A DNA stretch of 64,000 nt. Origin: Ailanthus altissimus (Eukaryota; Streptophyta; Magnoliopsida; Sapindales; Simaroubaceae). Shown here piece after piece: positions 1 to 12,229 of this stretch. Made by a program: the position numbers and the translations under genes. Below the pieces are notes generated by a model. The model did not search any database, had not been told where the DNA came from, and saw only the letters and a program-made list of their open reading frames with translations. Location: NCBI GenBank assembly GCA_946807835.1, contig OX327710.1, positions 19,084,501 to 19,148,500 on the forward strand, given 5' to 3'. The stretch's first letter is position 1. Every line of letters begins with the position of its first letter.

Positions 1-259
1 GTATTTTTATACTAAGAGGTTAATTTTTAGTATTTACGAATTAACCCCTAAAACTTTCAAAGTATTATAATTTGGTCTCTAAAATAAATCTAAAGTCTTG
101 CAAATAAACCTAATACTAATAGTAGGTCTTTAATCTATACAAACACTACTAATAATAATACATAAATTAAGTATCACCTACATACAAATAAAATATGTAT
201 ATTTATATATATATATATAAATATTTATTCTTACCGGTTGTGGATAAGTGGTTACTACA
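1..259 (+). mobile_element. 3' end of a long LTR, cut by the window edge
   Basis: The reverse complement of bases 1-259 aligns without large gaps to 44459-44712, at roughly 80-85% identity by eye. The two copies share phrases such as TTTATTTGTATG and CTTAGTATAAAAATAC. Similarity stops exactly after GGTTACTACA, whose final CA fits an LTR terminus, and the flanks of the two copies differ there. The rest of this LTR lies outside the window, so I cannot say whether it is solo or part of a full element. No tRNA-primer site follows it. An (AT)n run lies near 205-222. Confidence 0.65.
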
Positions 260-3200
260 TAGCAAATTATAAGAGATAACAAATTTTAAGAGTTAGAAGC
301 CTTATCTAAAATGGTACAATGACCTGAAAATATACCAGAAATGACATAGTTGTAAAAAGTTGCAATAAGTGTTAGGAAATATTATTTTGCAAGTATGTTC
401 TCAAATATTAGTTTTTGATCTATTTTTACTGATGTGGGTCTATCGGTGAATCTATTTGTATCAATCAATATATGTCTATATCTGTATGATACAGATAGTT
501 GTTCTTAACTGATCATGAGCTTATTGGAAGCTCGTATAGGTATACATTTATTTAATAAGGATTGGATACTAAGTAGACTCATGAAGACCCCAATAGACAT
601 CCTATAAAGCCATCAAATGAAGGCCCTATCGATTTTAGTAGTATTCATGGTCCTTTATCCTGAGCACCACAGTGGACTTATGAATGATCCATCATACTTT
701 GGTTCCACGGACATTAGAGACCTTTTATAGTACGACCGTTGCTGGGTATGGTCCGATGCTCATGAAGTTCGATGTGCATAGATATGGAATCCGTCAGCTT
801 ACATAGGTGAGTTGAATATCTGATGCTTTGAAATTGTATCTGAAAATATTTTATGGCTATAAGCAATAAAATTCGCAAAAGTTATTTCCTACAAGGTTAA
901 ATAATATCGCAAAAGTGTTTGCTTATGTTGTTTATTGAGATACGAATTTGGAGATATGTTCATGGATAGGCTTATGAGGATTTGACGATGATAATCTATA
1001 TCCCCCCACATCTAGGATATAATTGACGGAATGATTATACGTATATGTAATAACCTCAATAAGTATGGTGTTATGCGCTGATTTGTAATATATGTAACAT
1101 GTGTGTAGGGCATCGTTCATAGACTTATGGAATAGTTCTATTTGTCGAATCGGGTGTAGACCTAGGGAGTACTGTAATATGAAGTGTACTCGTTGTGCAC
1201 TAAAATAGTATACCATATTGAATAATTCAATTCAGTAAAATTCAACAAATAACTATGGTTAAGTTAACTAAAGTATATAATTATGATAAGACCCACTTTA
1301 GGTTAACTTTGTAATCAAGTAAAGGGTTTAAAAGTAATTCTACTTTATTAATTATTAAATAATAAAGATATTTTAATCTAATCATAGTTAATTATTAACC
1401 ATAAGGTTAGGTTAAATTAAGATATTTATATTTGTTTACTAGTTAAGTAATCTTAACTATGGTTAAAACTTAACTATAATAAAGTTAAATTTAGATATTT
1501 AACTAACTAAGGATTAAGTTAACTTAACTTGAGCTAATTGTTAACTTGTATTAGGTTAAAGTCTAAATTAAACCTAAATAAAATGTAAATAAAATTCAAA
1601 TTAAGTCATTTGTATATAATGATAAAATTTAATTAAATTTAATTGGTCTTAAGTTTTAAAATTTTAGTTGCAGCAAATTTTTAAAAGAGAAAAATAAAAG
1701 AAATTGTTTTTTAATTTTTATTTCAAGTATTGAAATTAATAACTCTTATTATACTTCCAATTTTGATTACTCATTGTAATAACTTAAGTAATTTATTTTT
1801 ATAGTTCAAGTGTTGATTTAATCTAAAATAAATTATATTTCATTAGATTAAGTAAGCTAAAATAAATTATATTTTATTAGATTAAGAGTTAATTTAATTA
1901 TTTTAAATGTTAAACTAAGGCTAGCTTATAGACTGTTATTCTAGTCAATCAAACTCACATCTATTGATTATCAGAATTGACAACGATTCTATTTCATACG
2001 GACTATGGTTAATCTTAATCCAAATGCTTCAAGGGTTATATTCTCAATTTGATATTAATTTGATTAATATGTATATATATATAGTGTTCATTGTATATTT
2101 TAAACTTCCACTATGTATGTATTTGCATGAGATATGTATATTTACATTATGAACACACAACATATGCATGCACCTTAATGAATAATCGATACTCTAACAA
2201 TAAGTATCTCTCTAGATTATCATAATCTTTACAAGTTATCTTAGTATCTCTCACCCTAAGAAATACAAGAATAGCTCAAGCCCTTCTTAAAATGATCTAT
2301 GGTGCTCATTTTGTTTACTAAAAAATAAAGACACTCTCAAATATTACACTTTAGTGCATCTCACACTTAGTACCTACTTAACAGTCCTAACTCCTTTATT
2401 TTCTCTTATGTTTATATCTTAATACTTTATAAGTTTTACTATCTCTAAGAGTTTACAAGGATTTGTATAGTGACAAAGTCTTTAGAATCCTAAACTTAGT
2501 TGGAATAAGAGTCCAAATCTCACTTAAAAAAGTCAATTGAGACAAGACAAAAAATACTCATAAGTTACCGCGTAAACAATGCCATGTGAACAGTAACCCA
2601 ATAAACAATACCCCGCGAGAGAACAGTACTAGTCGTGAATAGTACTCATTCTTCTGACATTTCGTTTTACTCCTTTGTACATCCGACGTATATTTGATTT
2701 CATAATGACTCTCTTCTTGATATCTATTTCAATTCATGTCTATATATAATTATTGAATCATTAATTCTAACACATACCCAAAAAAAGATATCTGTTTATT
2801 AGATGTACAAATATTTTTTAAGTTGCTTTCAAAAAAAAGGGAAAGATAATATTTGGATCCTTAACGTTTTAGAAAATGGTTATGTAAATCCAATAATTTC
2901 AAAAAAATTTATCAATATTTTTGTTAAATAACAATTTTTATCTATTTTAGCAATAAAAAAATATTTATATGCCATTTTTCTTAGAATTTGAAGGGGCAAG
3001 ATGTCTTTTTCCTATTAGTACACAAAACCTTTACCTAATAAGAGGGTAGATAAGAATTTTGAAATTATCTACATTTCTCCCACAAAATACCAACCATTGT
3101 CTTGTACTTTTATTTAAAAATATGTGACCCCAAATTTTTCGCACATTCACAATAAAGCTACGTACAGTGGACAAATCTATAATTTAACATCTACATGTGC

Positions 3201-3680
3201 ATATGATACTAGACTTGTTGGTATTAAGTACTTAATTATTAATTACTAAGTAACCTCTCAAAAATTATTCAGCAGCTGTAATATAATTAGAATCTTAATT
3301 TGGGGGATTGAGTAAATAAAACGCTAAAAGCAATTCCTTAGAAATATATATAGAATCTTCTTATGCACTAGCAATTTAGGTCAAGACATGATATATATAT
3401 ATACATATATGTATATATATATATATTCATAAACAAATCTGATATTTCTTTTTTTGTTCTCCCATTGGAATCAGAATGCATGCCAATAACCCAATAACCA
3501 CAAGGAATTTAGATACTCATCAAAATCTCCTTTCTATCCCTTTCACAAATAATAACTTGCAAATCCACGTGTATATGGATCTTACACTCTCATTTATTCT
3601 TTTGCTAACACATAGTCAGATACTTTTTGTATGATAATAATAATAATAATAATAGTGTTTTAATAGTTAAGTTCTCTCTT
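260..3680. other. Intergenic, AT-rich, no gene seen
   Basis: I see no convincing coding region on either strand; the few open frames are short and lack family motifs. About 360-1220 has a more balanced composition than its surroundings and may be an old repeat remnant. About 1250-1620 is dense in TTAAC/GTTAA words. An (AT)n microsatellite lies at about 3390-3426 and an (AAT)n run at about 3634-3654, just upstream of the AHP gene. Confidence 0.5.
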
Positions 3681-3688
3681 TTTTCTAC

Positions 3689-3696
3689 TATATAAA
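3689..3696 (+). promoter_or_regulatory. Probable TATA box of the AHP gene
   Basis: TATATAAA lies about 140 bases upstream of the AHP start codon. It is followed by a pyrimidine-rich leader (TTCTCTTCTCAGCTTTTCTC and similar), as is usual for plant 5' UTRs. Transcription would be expected to start about 30 bases downstream, near 3720. This is inferred from spacing and composition only. Confidence 0.5.
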
Positions 3697-3835
3697 CCCC
3701 TGTTGCCCTTGTTATAATTGCACTATCACATTCACTCACATCAAGTTATTATAAATTCTCTTCTCAGCTTTTCTCTTGTCTTTCTCTCAAAAGTACTTTG
3801 ATTTCTTTGCTTTCTGCAACATTTTTGTTTCTTAA

Positions 3836-5465
3836 ATGGAGAGAAACCAGCAGCTTAAAAGACAGCTTGCGGCCATGAGGCAGTCCCTCTTTGATCAGGT
3901 TCATTTTCCCTCAAATTCTTATTCTTCTTCACTTTTTGAGTATGCATATAAAGGGGGGGAAAATTCTTGAGTGATTCCAAATTTTGGCACAGAAATGAAC
4001 AAATTCATGCAAATAGTCACAGTTTCTATATTATTATTCTTCCTCCATATGGAGCTGCACTTATGGATGAATGTGTTCATAAAGCTAAAACTAAATATAT
4101 ACCAAGCTAAGTCATCTGTTTATGATTGTTAGTTAATTCCATTTATAAACCTCGGGAATATATATGGAAATTTGGGGTACAAATCTTGCTTTCTCACCAA
4201 ATTCAGGATAGTCTGATGTTATATTCATTTCCTAAATTTTTCTTAAAAAAAAGTGTGAAACTATATGCCTGTGCATCCGGCAATAATATTTTTACATACA
4301 AGTTAATTAACTTAAAAGTTTTTTTTTTTTGTTGGTATTTTTGTTTTTTATGTGAAAAAATGTTGTCACTTAAAAGAGTGTGTGTGTTTTTTTTTTGCAA
4401 CTATTTGTTTTGAAAAAGTGATGAAAAATAATATTATTGGCTATTTCAGGGATCTCTTGATGAACAGTTCATCCAGTTAGAGGAACTCCAAGATGACGCT
4501 AACCCTAATTTTGTAGAAGAAGTTGTCACATTGTACTACCACGATTCAGCTAGAATAATCACTAGTATAGAGCAAGCTTTGTAAGTTCAATTTAATTTAT
4601 TTCTTAACATAATTTAAAAATATATATATAGTTTTAATAATCATTTATATTTTTGCTAGTGATGATCATTCATCAACAATATTAATGTTCTTATAATTGT
4701 ATGTGCATATATGCAGGGAGAAGAGCCCTCTTGATTTTAATAAATTGGATAACTATATGCATCAGTTTAAGGGAAGCAGCTCAAGGTATATATATTAATG
4801 ATGAATATCACATCTCACATCATCAATCTTTATCTTTTCATTACTATTATTCCTGAAAAAAAATAATAAAGATAAAGGCATATCAAGTATATTCTATGTT
4901 GGGTTTCAATACAACAACTTTTTTGATCTGATAATTCTTATTGGGTGCAGCATTGGAGCCAAAAAAGTGAAAGCTGAGAGCACACAGTTTAGAGAATATT
5001 GCAGGGGAGGAAATGGAGATGGGTAATCCACTTGATCCAATTTTGAACTTTATTTTTCATGTCAAATTTAATTACATCATATAACTTCAAAGAAAAAATT
5101 TCTCTTTTTTTTTTTTCCTAATTCATTTTCTGGGTTTGTGTTTTAAAATGCACCCATTTCATGTTATACTTATATCATGAGTGTTAATGATAGTGTAATT
5201 TGCATGAACACAATAATAAGCAGATGCATGAGGACTTTCCAGCAACTGAAGAGAGAATATGCAGCACTCAAGAAGAAGCTTGAAGCTTATTTTCAGGTGC
5301 CTGATGACCCTCTCTACTTTAATTTCACATTTGTTAACATTGTTTTTTGTAAGCTACCAAAGAAAAATTATTGTATTAATAAGTTTTTTTTCCCCCTTTG
5401 TCATTAATAATAATCAGCTAGCAAGGCAAGCTGGGCCAAGGGAAGTTGCTTGCCGTTCCAATTAA
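3836..5465 (+). CDS. AHP4: Histidine-containing phosphotransfer protein, AHP4 type (six exons)
   Basis: Exons by frame and GT-AG borders are 3836-3898, 4450-4580, 4717-4785, 4951-5022, 5224-5296 and 5418-5465. They join to 151 codons, the usual AHP length. The product relays phosphate from hybrid histidine kinases (cytokinin receptors) to response regulators, moving between cytosol and nucleus. The HPt signature HQFKGSSSSIGA is present, with the phospho-accepting histidine at residue 80 (codon 4760-4762); that His marks a true AHP rather than a pseudo-HPt. The N-terminus (RQSLFDQGSLDEQF, then LEELQDDANPNFVEEV) and the C-terminus (QLARQAGPREVACR) resemble Arabidopsis AHP4 more than AHP1/2/3/5. 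The start is the first ATG of the leader and keeps the family N-terminus. No lesion is seen. Paralogue assignment is from memory of the family. Confidence 0.93.
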
Positions 5466-6239
5466 ATAGCATATCAATGGCAAATTAGGGCAGTGATGGG
5501 TGTAATGTGATAAAATGTAATTGATGAATAATATTTACCGTGTATGATCAGTAAAAATCCACCCACCTAGTGATAGGCTTCTAGGATTGTGTTCTCCTTC
5601 TTTTTCTTTTTTCTGTTTAATTTTGTTTTGTAATGAACTAAGCTATGTAATATTAGATTTCCTTTGCTGCATGGAAAAACTATCCAAGTTTTGCTATGGA
5701 TGTGTTGATATGGTGTTAATTTATAATTTATATTCACATACTTATGTTATTTTACCTTCAAAAGTCTTCAAACTTTTACAGCACAATATAATATCGGATT
5801 TTACAAAAATAATAACATTTAAAAAAGAAGAGACAGGCACCCAGTTTTCTTACCTGAATAATAAGGCTTGTACACCCTCCTGACTTGAAATCAAAAGCTT
5901 GAGTCTCAGCAACAGCGTAATGCATTATAAATAAAGGAACGTTTAGAAATAGCTATTTTCTTTTAAATAAAAATTTATTTTAGCCCCCAAAATAAATTTA
6001 TGAATTTTGTTAGTCACACATTTAATTTTCAAACTATTTTACTACTTAAGCATTTTGTATTTATCTCTCACAAATCATTTGAAATTTTAATTCAAAATAT
6101 ATTTTGAAATTAGTTATAATTTGTAAATTTATAATAGAATAGGTTGAAAATTAATAAATTTGATTGAAAATGACTAAAAATTTGTTAAAAATGAGCAAAA
6201 TCGAGCAAAAAATATTAGAGAAAAAAATTGAAGTACAAG

Positions 6240-6450
6240 CCTCGCATCCTCCCCACACCTAACTTGTGCCACTCCCCACATGCGAGGCGAGAGGCAAGTT
6301 GGGGTCTCGCGCACACACTCGCACGCAAGGGACTCATGCTTTCACCCCCACACGCGAGGCCTGGTGAGAGTTAGGGTCTCACTCCAAGTCCCATGTACAA
6401 CGCAGGTGAGAGGCCCAATCCCGCACCTCGCCCGACGTGCAAGGAATTTT
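6240..6450. repeat. GC-rich island with repeated GCGAGGC / GAGAGGC words
   Basis: About 200 bases are strongly GC-rich inside very AT-rich sequence. Short words recur in both orientations, including GCGAGGC, GTGAGAG, CCTCGC and CACACGCGAGGC. It is an imperfect, self-similar block rather than a clean tandem array. The frame open across it gives an Arg/His-rich peptide with no recognisable domain, so I do not call a gene. Confidence 0.4.
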
Positions 6451-9404
6451 GAATTTCTTTCACCACTTTTGTTTTCGATTTATTCATTTTTCATACTTTT
6501 TTTTAAATTGATTCATAAAATTATTTGTTCTCAATTTATAAAATATATTTTTTTAAATTTATTCATACAATAATAATATTCTAATAAAATATCAATAAAT
6601 CAGAGTTTTCACTTCTCAAATTCTAGTTTTTAACTTCAAATTTTAAATATCACAACACAAATATCTGATCTACTACTTTTAGAGATAAAATTTGAAAATC
6701 GAATAATTTGAGAGTGTTGAAGGATAATATGCTCTCAATGTTTTTATTGTGGCTAATAAATTTTTTTTTATTTGTTGGCTATAAAAATGCATTCATTAAA
6801 ATAAAATTCACTAATTTCGAACATTGCTCTTGTAAATATTTCCTTCTTGTGAGAGAATAGGAAAAGAGAACTCTTTTAAATATAACTTATTGATACAGTA
6901 CTGGGCTTTTAATATTGGACCTCACAACAGGTCATTTAGTAATTGTTGGGTCAATTTAAATTGTTTAGACTTTGGAGTTTGGGCTTACTCTCCAAGTTAT
7001 GGATCCTTTTAATTTAGGATCATGCATTGAAGGTGCAAACAACTCCAGAAATTGTTTGTTCTAAGATTTAAAAACTATACGCTTTCTCATCATTCTACTC
7101 TCTAGTTTTATAGTACACTGATGATGGTTGGATTTGATGTATGTATGTGTATAAATATTATGCACAATGATTATCTTCTAAGTATATTAAACTTTATAAG
7201 GCAATGAAATTATATCCTAATTACCTATCAACGGTTTATATAAGTTTATTAAATAACAATGACCATTAGATCTTAAATTGTAAAGAATATCATAGGAATT
7301 TCAAAATACCACATCTCACGTGAAAGAGAATTAATTCTAAAACTTTATATATAAATTTCTTATTATGGTATAATAACAAAGAAAGCTTAAAAAACTCTTA
7401 ACGCACGAAATTGATTAGAGCAAATTCAATTCTAAAAATTATATAATTGGGCGTATTATGCGCAGGGGAAGCCTCTCCTGCAGGCAGGCACACAGGTTGG
7501 CCTGTTTTATTATTTTTTATCTTGGGCCATTTTGAATTTTAACATTAATTTTGAATTTAAATTTAAAGTTAATTATAAAATAGAATAATTGTTCTGAATG
7601 ACTGTTGGTAAGAAGGTGTCTTTTTGTACAATAAACTGTCTAAATAACAATTGACAAGATTATGATTGTCTGAATAACAACCATGAGTACTAGTTGGTGA
7701 AAGTTTGATAACTGTTTGAACAACAACTATTACTCTATAAATAAATGGCCTATCGACGACATGAGACATCAAATGTTTTCTTGCTCTTCTGTAATTGCTT
7801 TGTCTTACTCTACGCTTTTTAGATTATAAATAAAACTAGTTCTTATTTATTATATTTGAGCATACGCTCTTGTAACATTCAAATCCAATCGGTAAATTCT
7901 AAATCTTATATTATCATTCAACTTTTTTACACCAAAAAGATAATTTTTGAAAGAGAAAAAATAGTTTTAAAGGTCGTGTTTAATACATTTTGACTAGTGA
8001 TACAATCTTCATTTCTACTTCCAATGTGTTTCTTTAACAATAAAACTAATCCTTATTTATTTCAATTTTTAAGATTAGTGACAGTGGTATCTTCTATTTT
8101 ATTGTGTTCATGAATGATATGAATAATCTTCGGTTTGTGTAAGTTCATGAGATGATTAACTCAAACTAGTGCTTAAGTAATTTCACGAGGAGTAAGATAA
8201 TAATAATAGAATATAAATTGATCTTTGTCATTAATGTTCTTCATGACATTAAAATTGTTATGGCTATTAATTAATGTTGTTTGTACTTATCAATCTTTTC
8301 TATGATTTGAACTCTTGCTATGGGTGCTAAAGATATTATTACCATGGCAAATTAATGCATTAATGACTGATTTGATCTAGTTTAATTTTTTATTAAAAAA
8401 ATTAATTTTAATTTTATTTATAAAAAATATTTAATTTAATCAGTTTGGTTCAATTTAAAAAAAAAAAAATCAAATTGAACCATGTCCACCCTTATTCACT
8501 CTTGCTCATGTAGACTTTGTGGTGTAATTAGCTGCTGCCTAAATACATCGTTATCCCAATGCATTATTACAGTGAAATCCCAAGTCTAGTTCATTGATAA
8601 TGAGTTTTTTTTAATATTATTTTAAAGTGGTGTTTGGTTTGGAGAAAGGAATGGAATGTAAAGAGAAAATGAATGAGAGATGAAAATAGGAAATGAACGA
8701 GAGAAATAATTCTATTGTTTGATTAGAACATGAAATTAATTGTGAAAAAAATTAATAATATTTTATTTAAACAAAAATACTCTTTAACTTTAATTTTTAT
8801 ATTTGACTTTCTTACGAACTTTTATTTAAAATCAAATTACATTCTAAATATAAGTTAATTTACGGTCCTTCCTTTTTAGAATGCTTCTAATAAAATATTT
8901 TTATCATATAATACTTTTATTTTTGTGTTTAAAAAAAAGGGTTAGTATTTAAAATAAATTATAAAATATTTTAGAGCTAATGTTTTTTTATATTAATAGA
9001 TTCTGTAACTATTAATTTTTTTTAACAATAAAAGTATTTAAATAATATTATAAAAATATTTTTTTTTTGTTAAAACTATTGAATAATATAAAAAAAATTA
9101 AAAAGTAGAGAAATACGAAGGTGAAGCAGAGTAGAGAGAACCATCACCCCCAAAAAGGGTGTATATTTCATAATAGTCAACTTGAAAATTACCCTTAACA
9201 ATAGTGGTTGTTATTTACATTTGCATGATACGAGATTATACATCAAAAAGTAGAGAAATACAACATCTTAAATTTGAAATAACTCAAATGGGTGAGGGGG
9301 AGAAGGAGGAACCCCTCTCCTTAAAACAGACTAATTCTTTTTTTTTTTTCCCATTGCTTTTTAACATTGAGTTTTAAAGCCTTGTTTTAGGTCTAAGGGA
9401 TCAC

Positions 9405-9778
9405 CTTATGGTCATAAGGTGATTAGAGGTTCAAGGGGGACAAAGTCCTTGGGTCGTAGTGTTAGGTCTGCGTTGAGTCTTAAATCTATGAGATCAAGTT
9501 TTAGGTTCTCAAGGTCGATCAAAATTTGAGGGGTAAGCACCCCTTAGGTTCTAGTGTTGAGGCCTCAACTCTTTGTATTGAATTCTACATCTAAGAGATA
9601 AGGTTAGAATTTATAAGAAAATAATGATTAGTTCTCAAGGTCAAATCAAGATTCGGATACACAAGCGCCCCTTAGGTTCCAACGTTGAGGCCTCGAGTCT
9701 TAATGTTTGATTTACATGTAAGAGATCATGTTAAAATTCAGAAGGGAGCAAGTGCCCTTTAAGTTTTGGTGTTAGGAA
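9405..9778 (+). repeat. Diverged tandem repeat around CCCCTTAGGTTC..GTTGAGGCCT
   Basis: A related phrase recurs at about 9448 (CTTGGGTCGTAGTGTTAGG), 9541 (CCTTAGGTTCTAGTGTTGAGG), 9669 (CCTTAGGTTCCAACGTTGAGG) and 9755 (CCTTTAAGTTTTGGTGTTAGG). In the middle units it is followed by similar text reading GTCTTAA...ATGTAAGAGAT. Spacing varies between about 90 and 130 bases, so this is an old, irregular minisatellite or a decayed element rather than a young array. Confidence 0.45.
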
Positions 9779-10045
9779 AAATATTTTAATTTTCTTTTCT
9801 TTTTTAATATTAATTAAAAATTATTATTAAAATTAATTAATATTTGCACTTATCAAATGTTAACTTATTTATTTCTTTAAAAAATAATTTTTTTATTTGT
9901 TTGAAATGGTTAATTTATTGTAAACAATTTTACAAAGAGAGTAAATATAGTAATTTAATGAAATACATGAACCTTCTACTTTAAGATTTGACACTTGTAC
10001 TGTTTAACTATTTAAAAAAAATTAACGTTTTAGTATGCGTATATG

Positions 10046-10145
10046 AGGATTTGGTCGAGTGGCCAAATATATCGCCCCAATTATGGGTTGAGAGTTTTGG
10101 TTCCAACAATTACCGAAATGATGTAATAATTTTTTTTTTTTTAAA
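10046..10145 (+). mobile_element. Possible short tRNA-derived SINE
   Basis: TTGGTCGAGTGGCC fits a Pol III A box (TRGCNNAGTGG). About 40 bases downstream, TTTTGGTTCCAACAATT loosely fits a B box. A T-run follows at about 10130-10142, as expected at the 3' end of short plant SINEs of the Au type. No target-site duplication was identified. It could also be a decayed tRNA-like sequence or chance. Confidence 0.35.
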
Positions 10146-10569
10146 AAAGTTGTAATATAACAGAGAATTTTTATAATATAATGTATTATAAATTCTTGCC
10201 CTCAAAAATTATATTTTATTAAGAATATTATTATACTTTTTAAATGATATTTCAAAATTTTTATTTTAAATAATATGTCAATTAATTATTAAATAATAAA
10301 ATGATGTAATGATTTTTTACTGTTCAGTTGAACTGTTAAAAGTTGCAACATGTGTGGAGGGCTTCAATCTTGCAAGAAACACATCTTATCACATATCATT
10401 CTTCAAAATGATTCTTTATCAATTTTTATTATGCTGAATAAGATGGAATCTTCCTCTCTTTGAGATAGCATTTTTGATTGATGATATTCATATGCTATTG
10501 AGCTTTTTTCCATCTTTCTCTTAGTAATATGTAAACAAAAGTTAATAAGGTGGTTCATGCTCTTGCTAG

Positions 10570-11077
10570 TGTCACGGGCCGGGCGCTTGCCATTGATCCA
10601 AAAGACTAGCCTGTTAGGTAATGCTGCATACCCACCCATATATACCCAAGATTCACCCAATTTCTATTCGATGTGGGACGTGACATTCTCACCCACCCAA
10701 TCACGTGACGCCCTCGTCACGGTACGGCCCAAACTCAAGGACCAACCTGGCCCGTATTGCCCATCCCCCCGGAACTAGGGGACTCACTACCCACGTGACA
10801 ATCTCCATTGGGGCTCAAGACACAGGATTTTTAGGGCCCATTTGGCCCGTATTGCCCATCCCCTGGAGGATAGGGGACCCACATCCTATGTGGCAATCTC
10901 CATTGGGGCAATTTTTGGGGCCCACATACGAATGAGAATTTGGGTCTGCTCTGATACCACTTGTCACGGGCCGGGCGCTTGCCATTGACCCAAAAGACTA
11001 GCCTGTTAGGTAATGCTGCATACCCACCCATATATACCCAAGATTCACCCAATTTTTATTCGATGTGGGACGTGACA
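10570..11077 (-). mobile_element. TRIM (miniature LTR retrotransposon), 508 bp
   Basis: Two near-identical 116-bp direct repeats, 10570-10685 and 10962-11077, have TG...CA ends and differ at very few bases. Read on the minus strand, the right-hand repeat is followed by TGGTATCAGAGC (complement of 10948-10959), the initiator tRNA-Met primer site. The other repeat is preceded by the purine-rich TGGGTGGGTGAGAA (complement of 10686-10699). CTAG flanks both sides (10566-10569 and 11078-11081), a plausible 4-bp target duplication. The 276-bp interior encodes nothing. It contains a diverged internal duplication built on TGGCCCGTATTGCCCATCCC and GCAATCTCCATTGGGGC (about 10747-10815 and 10845-10910). 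No 5S rRNA-like sequence of the Cassandra type is seen. Confidence 0.85.
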
Positions 11078-12229
11078 CTAGGCATGCAATGAGCTTAGAG
11101 GAATTTGTTATTTGGCTCTCTTATTTTTTGAGTTGTATTTCAACTAATGTAACCGACGATTCTTCTCAATAAATTTCTTTTGTTTCAAAAAGCAAAAATA
11201 GGATAACAAGTAATTTACATCATTTAATTGATAATTTAATTTAGAATTAAAAATTTAAGATATCATTTAATTTAATATGTATAGTATTACTCTTTTGTTG
11301 ATCATCATTTTGTTTCCTATCGTTATGATATTAGCTATCAAATCCAATTCTTCTATGACAAACACAAATTTAACTCCTTAGCCCCCATGTTAAAAACTCG
11401 GAAAAAAAAAACCACCAAATTTCGGTTAGATAAACATGTTTCGTCCGAAACTTTCCGATAAACCATATATACATATATATATATATATATTTAAACAGGG
11501 ACCTGTATTACAAATCCAAAATTTACAGTACAACAACATAACGAGATGCTCAAATTCACAAAGTCCCGTGTTTTATATATAAAAAAAACAAAAAACAAAA
11601 AAAAGCTGTCTGTTCATACTCTTTTAAGTAACTGGAACTCCCTCAAATATCTGTAGATTCTTTGTCTCTAACTGTTCATGTTGATTTCAAAACATTGTCA
11701 ATTTTAGTTTTATTTACAAAAACCACAGCTTTCAGTGAACAAATTCACTTTTTGTTCTGGGGGTTTTTGTTTTTAATTTTATTTGTTTGGTCTACTTACG
11801 TTTTTCAGGAATTTAGAACTACAATTTGAATGCTAGATTCAATTCTCAGTCTCTTGTAGTTCTTTTTCCGTCATTATTTTGTTTGTGAATTTAAATTAGA
11901 TATGGGTACGATGAATTTGTGTCAAGATAACAGAAACTCAGAATTCAAAATCTGATTTTTCTCTCTAGGGTTTCATTTTTCTGTTGGGTTATAGGTTTTA
12001 ACTGGCTTGAACTAGAACCATTTAGAGAGAACCTAGAAGAGTTTTCAATCGCATTCTCTGTTCTAGGGTTTTGTTTTGGTTTATTGTAATCAAGGATCAA
12101 GTATTAGGAGCTAGGCTTCTGAGTTTGTTCTGTCTTTAGAATTTGGTTTTTGAAAATCTTGACTGAAAATCCCTTTTGAATCAAGATTGGAATTTTTAGT
12201 GCTTTTGGAATCAAAGATTTGAAATCGTT
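11078..12229. other. Intergenic and PAF1 upstream/leader region
   Basis: No gene is seen here. There is an (AT)n run at about 11470-11490. From about 11600 the sequence takes on the look of a plant promoter and 5' leader, with CT/T-rich stretches such as TTTTTCTCTCTAGGGTTTC and TCTAGGGTTTTGT. I cannot place the transcription start. The AGGGTTT words resemble telo-box motifs found upstream of many housekeeping genes, which fits PAF1 but is only suggestive. Confidence 0.4.

Larger units (their letters stand above)
5466..10045. other. Intergenic region, no gene seen
   Basis: This is AT-rich sequence with scattered short open frames that show no protein family signature. It contains the GC-rich patch at 6240-6450, three loosely similar phrases around CTGTCTGAATAACAA near 7627, 7665 and 7711, and the diverged tandem repeats at 9405-9778, which are listed separately where useful. 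A sequence near 8625-8700 (GTGTTTGGTTTGGAGAAAGG) resembles the start of many plant non-autonomous elements, but I found no matching inverted end. Confidence 0.5.

Noticed and set aside
932..1216. Minus-strand frame of 94 codons
   Set aside because: No motif, no splice context and biased composition; the region looks like old repeat or intergenic DNA.
205..3654. CRISPR-like or other regular arrays
   Set aside because: The repeats are simple (AT)n and (AAT)n microsatellites; no spaced array exists in the window.
10403..11052. Two frames starting with the same MGESWVYMGG peptide
   Set aside because: They are the two LTRs of the TRIM at 10570-11077 read in the same frame, not genes.
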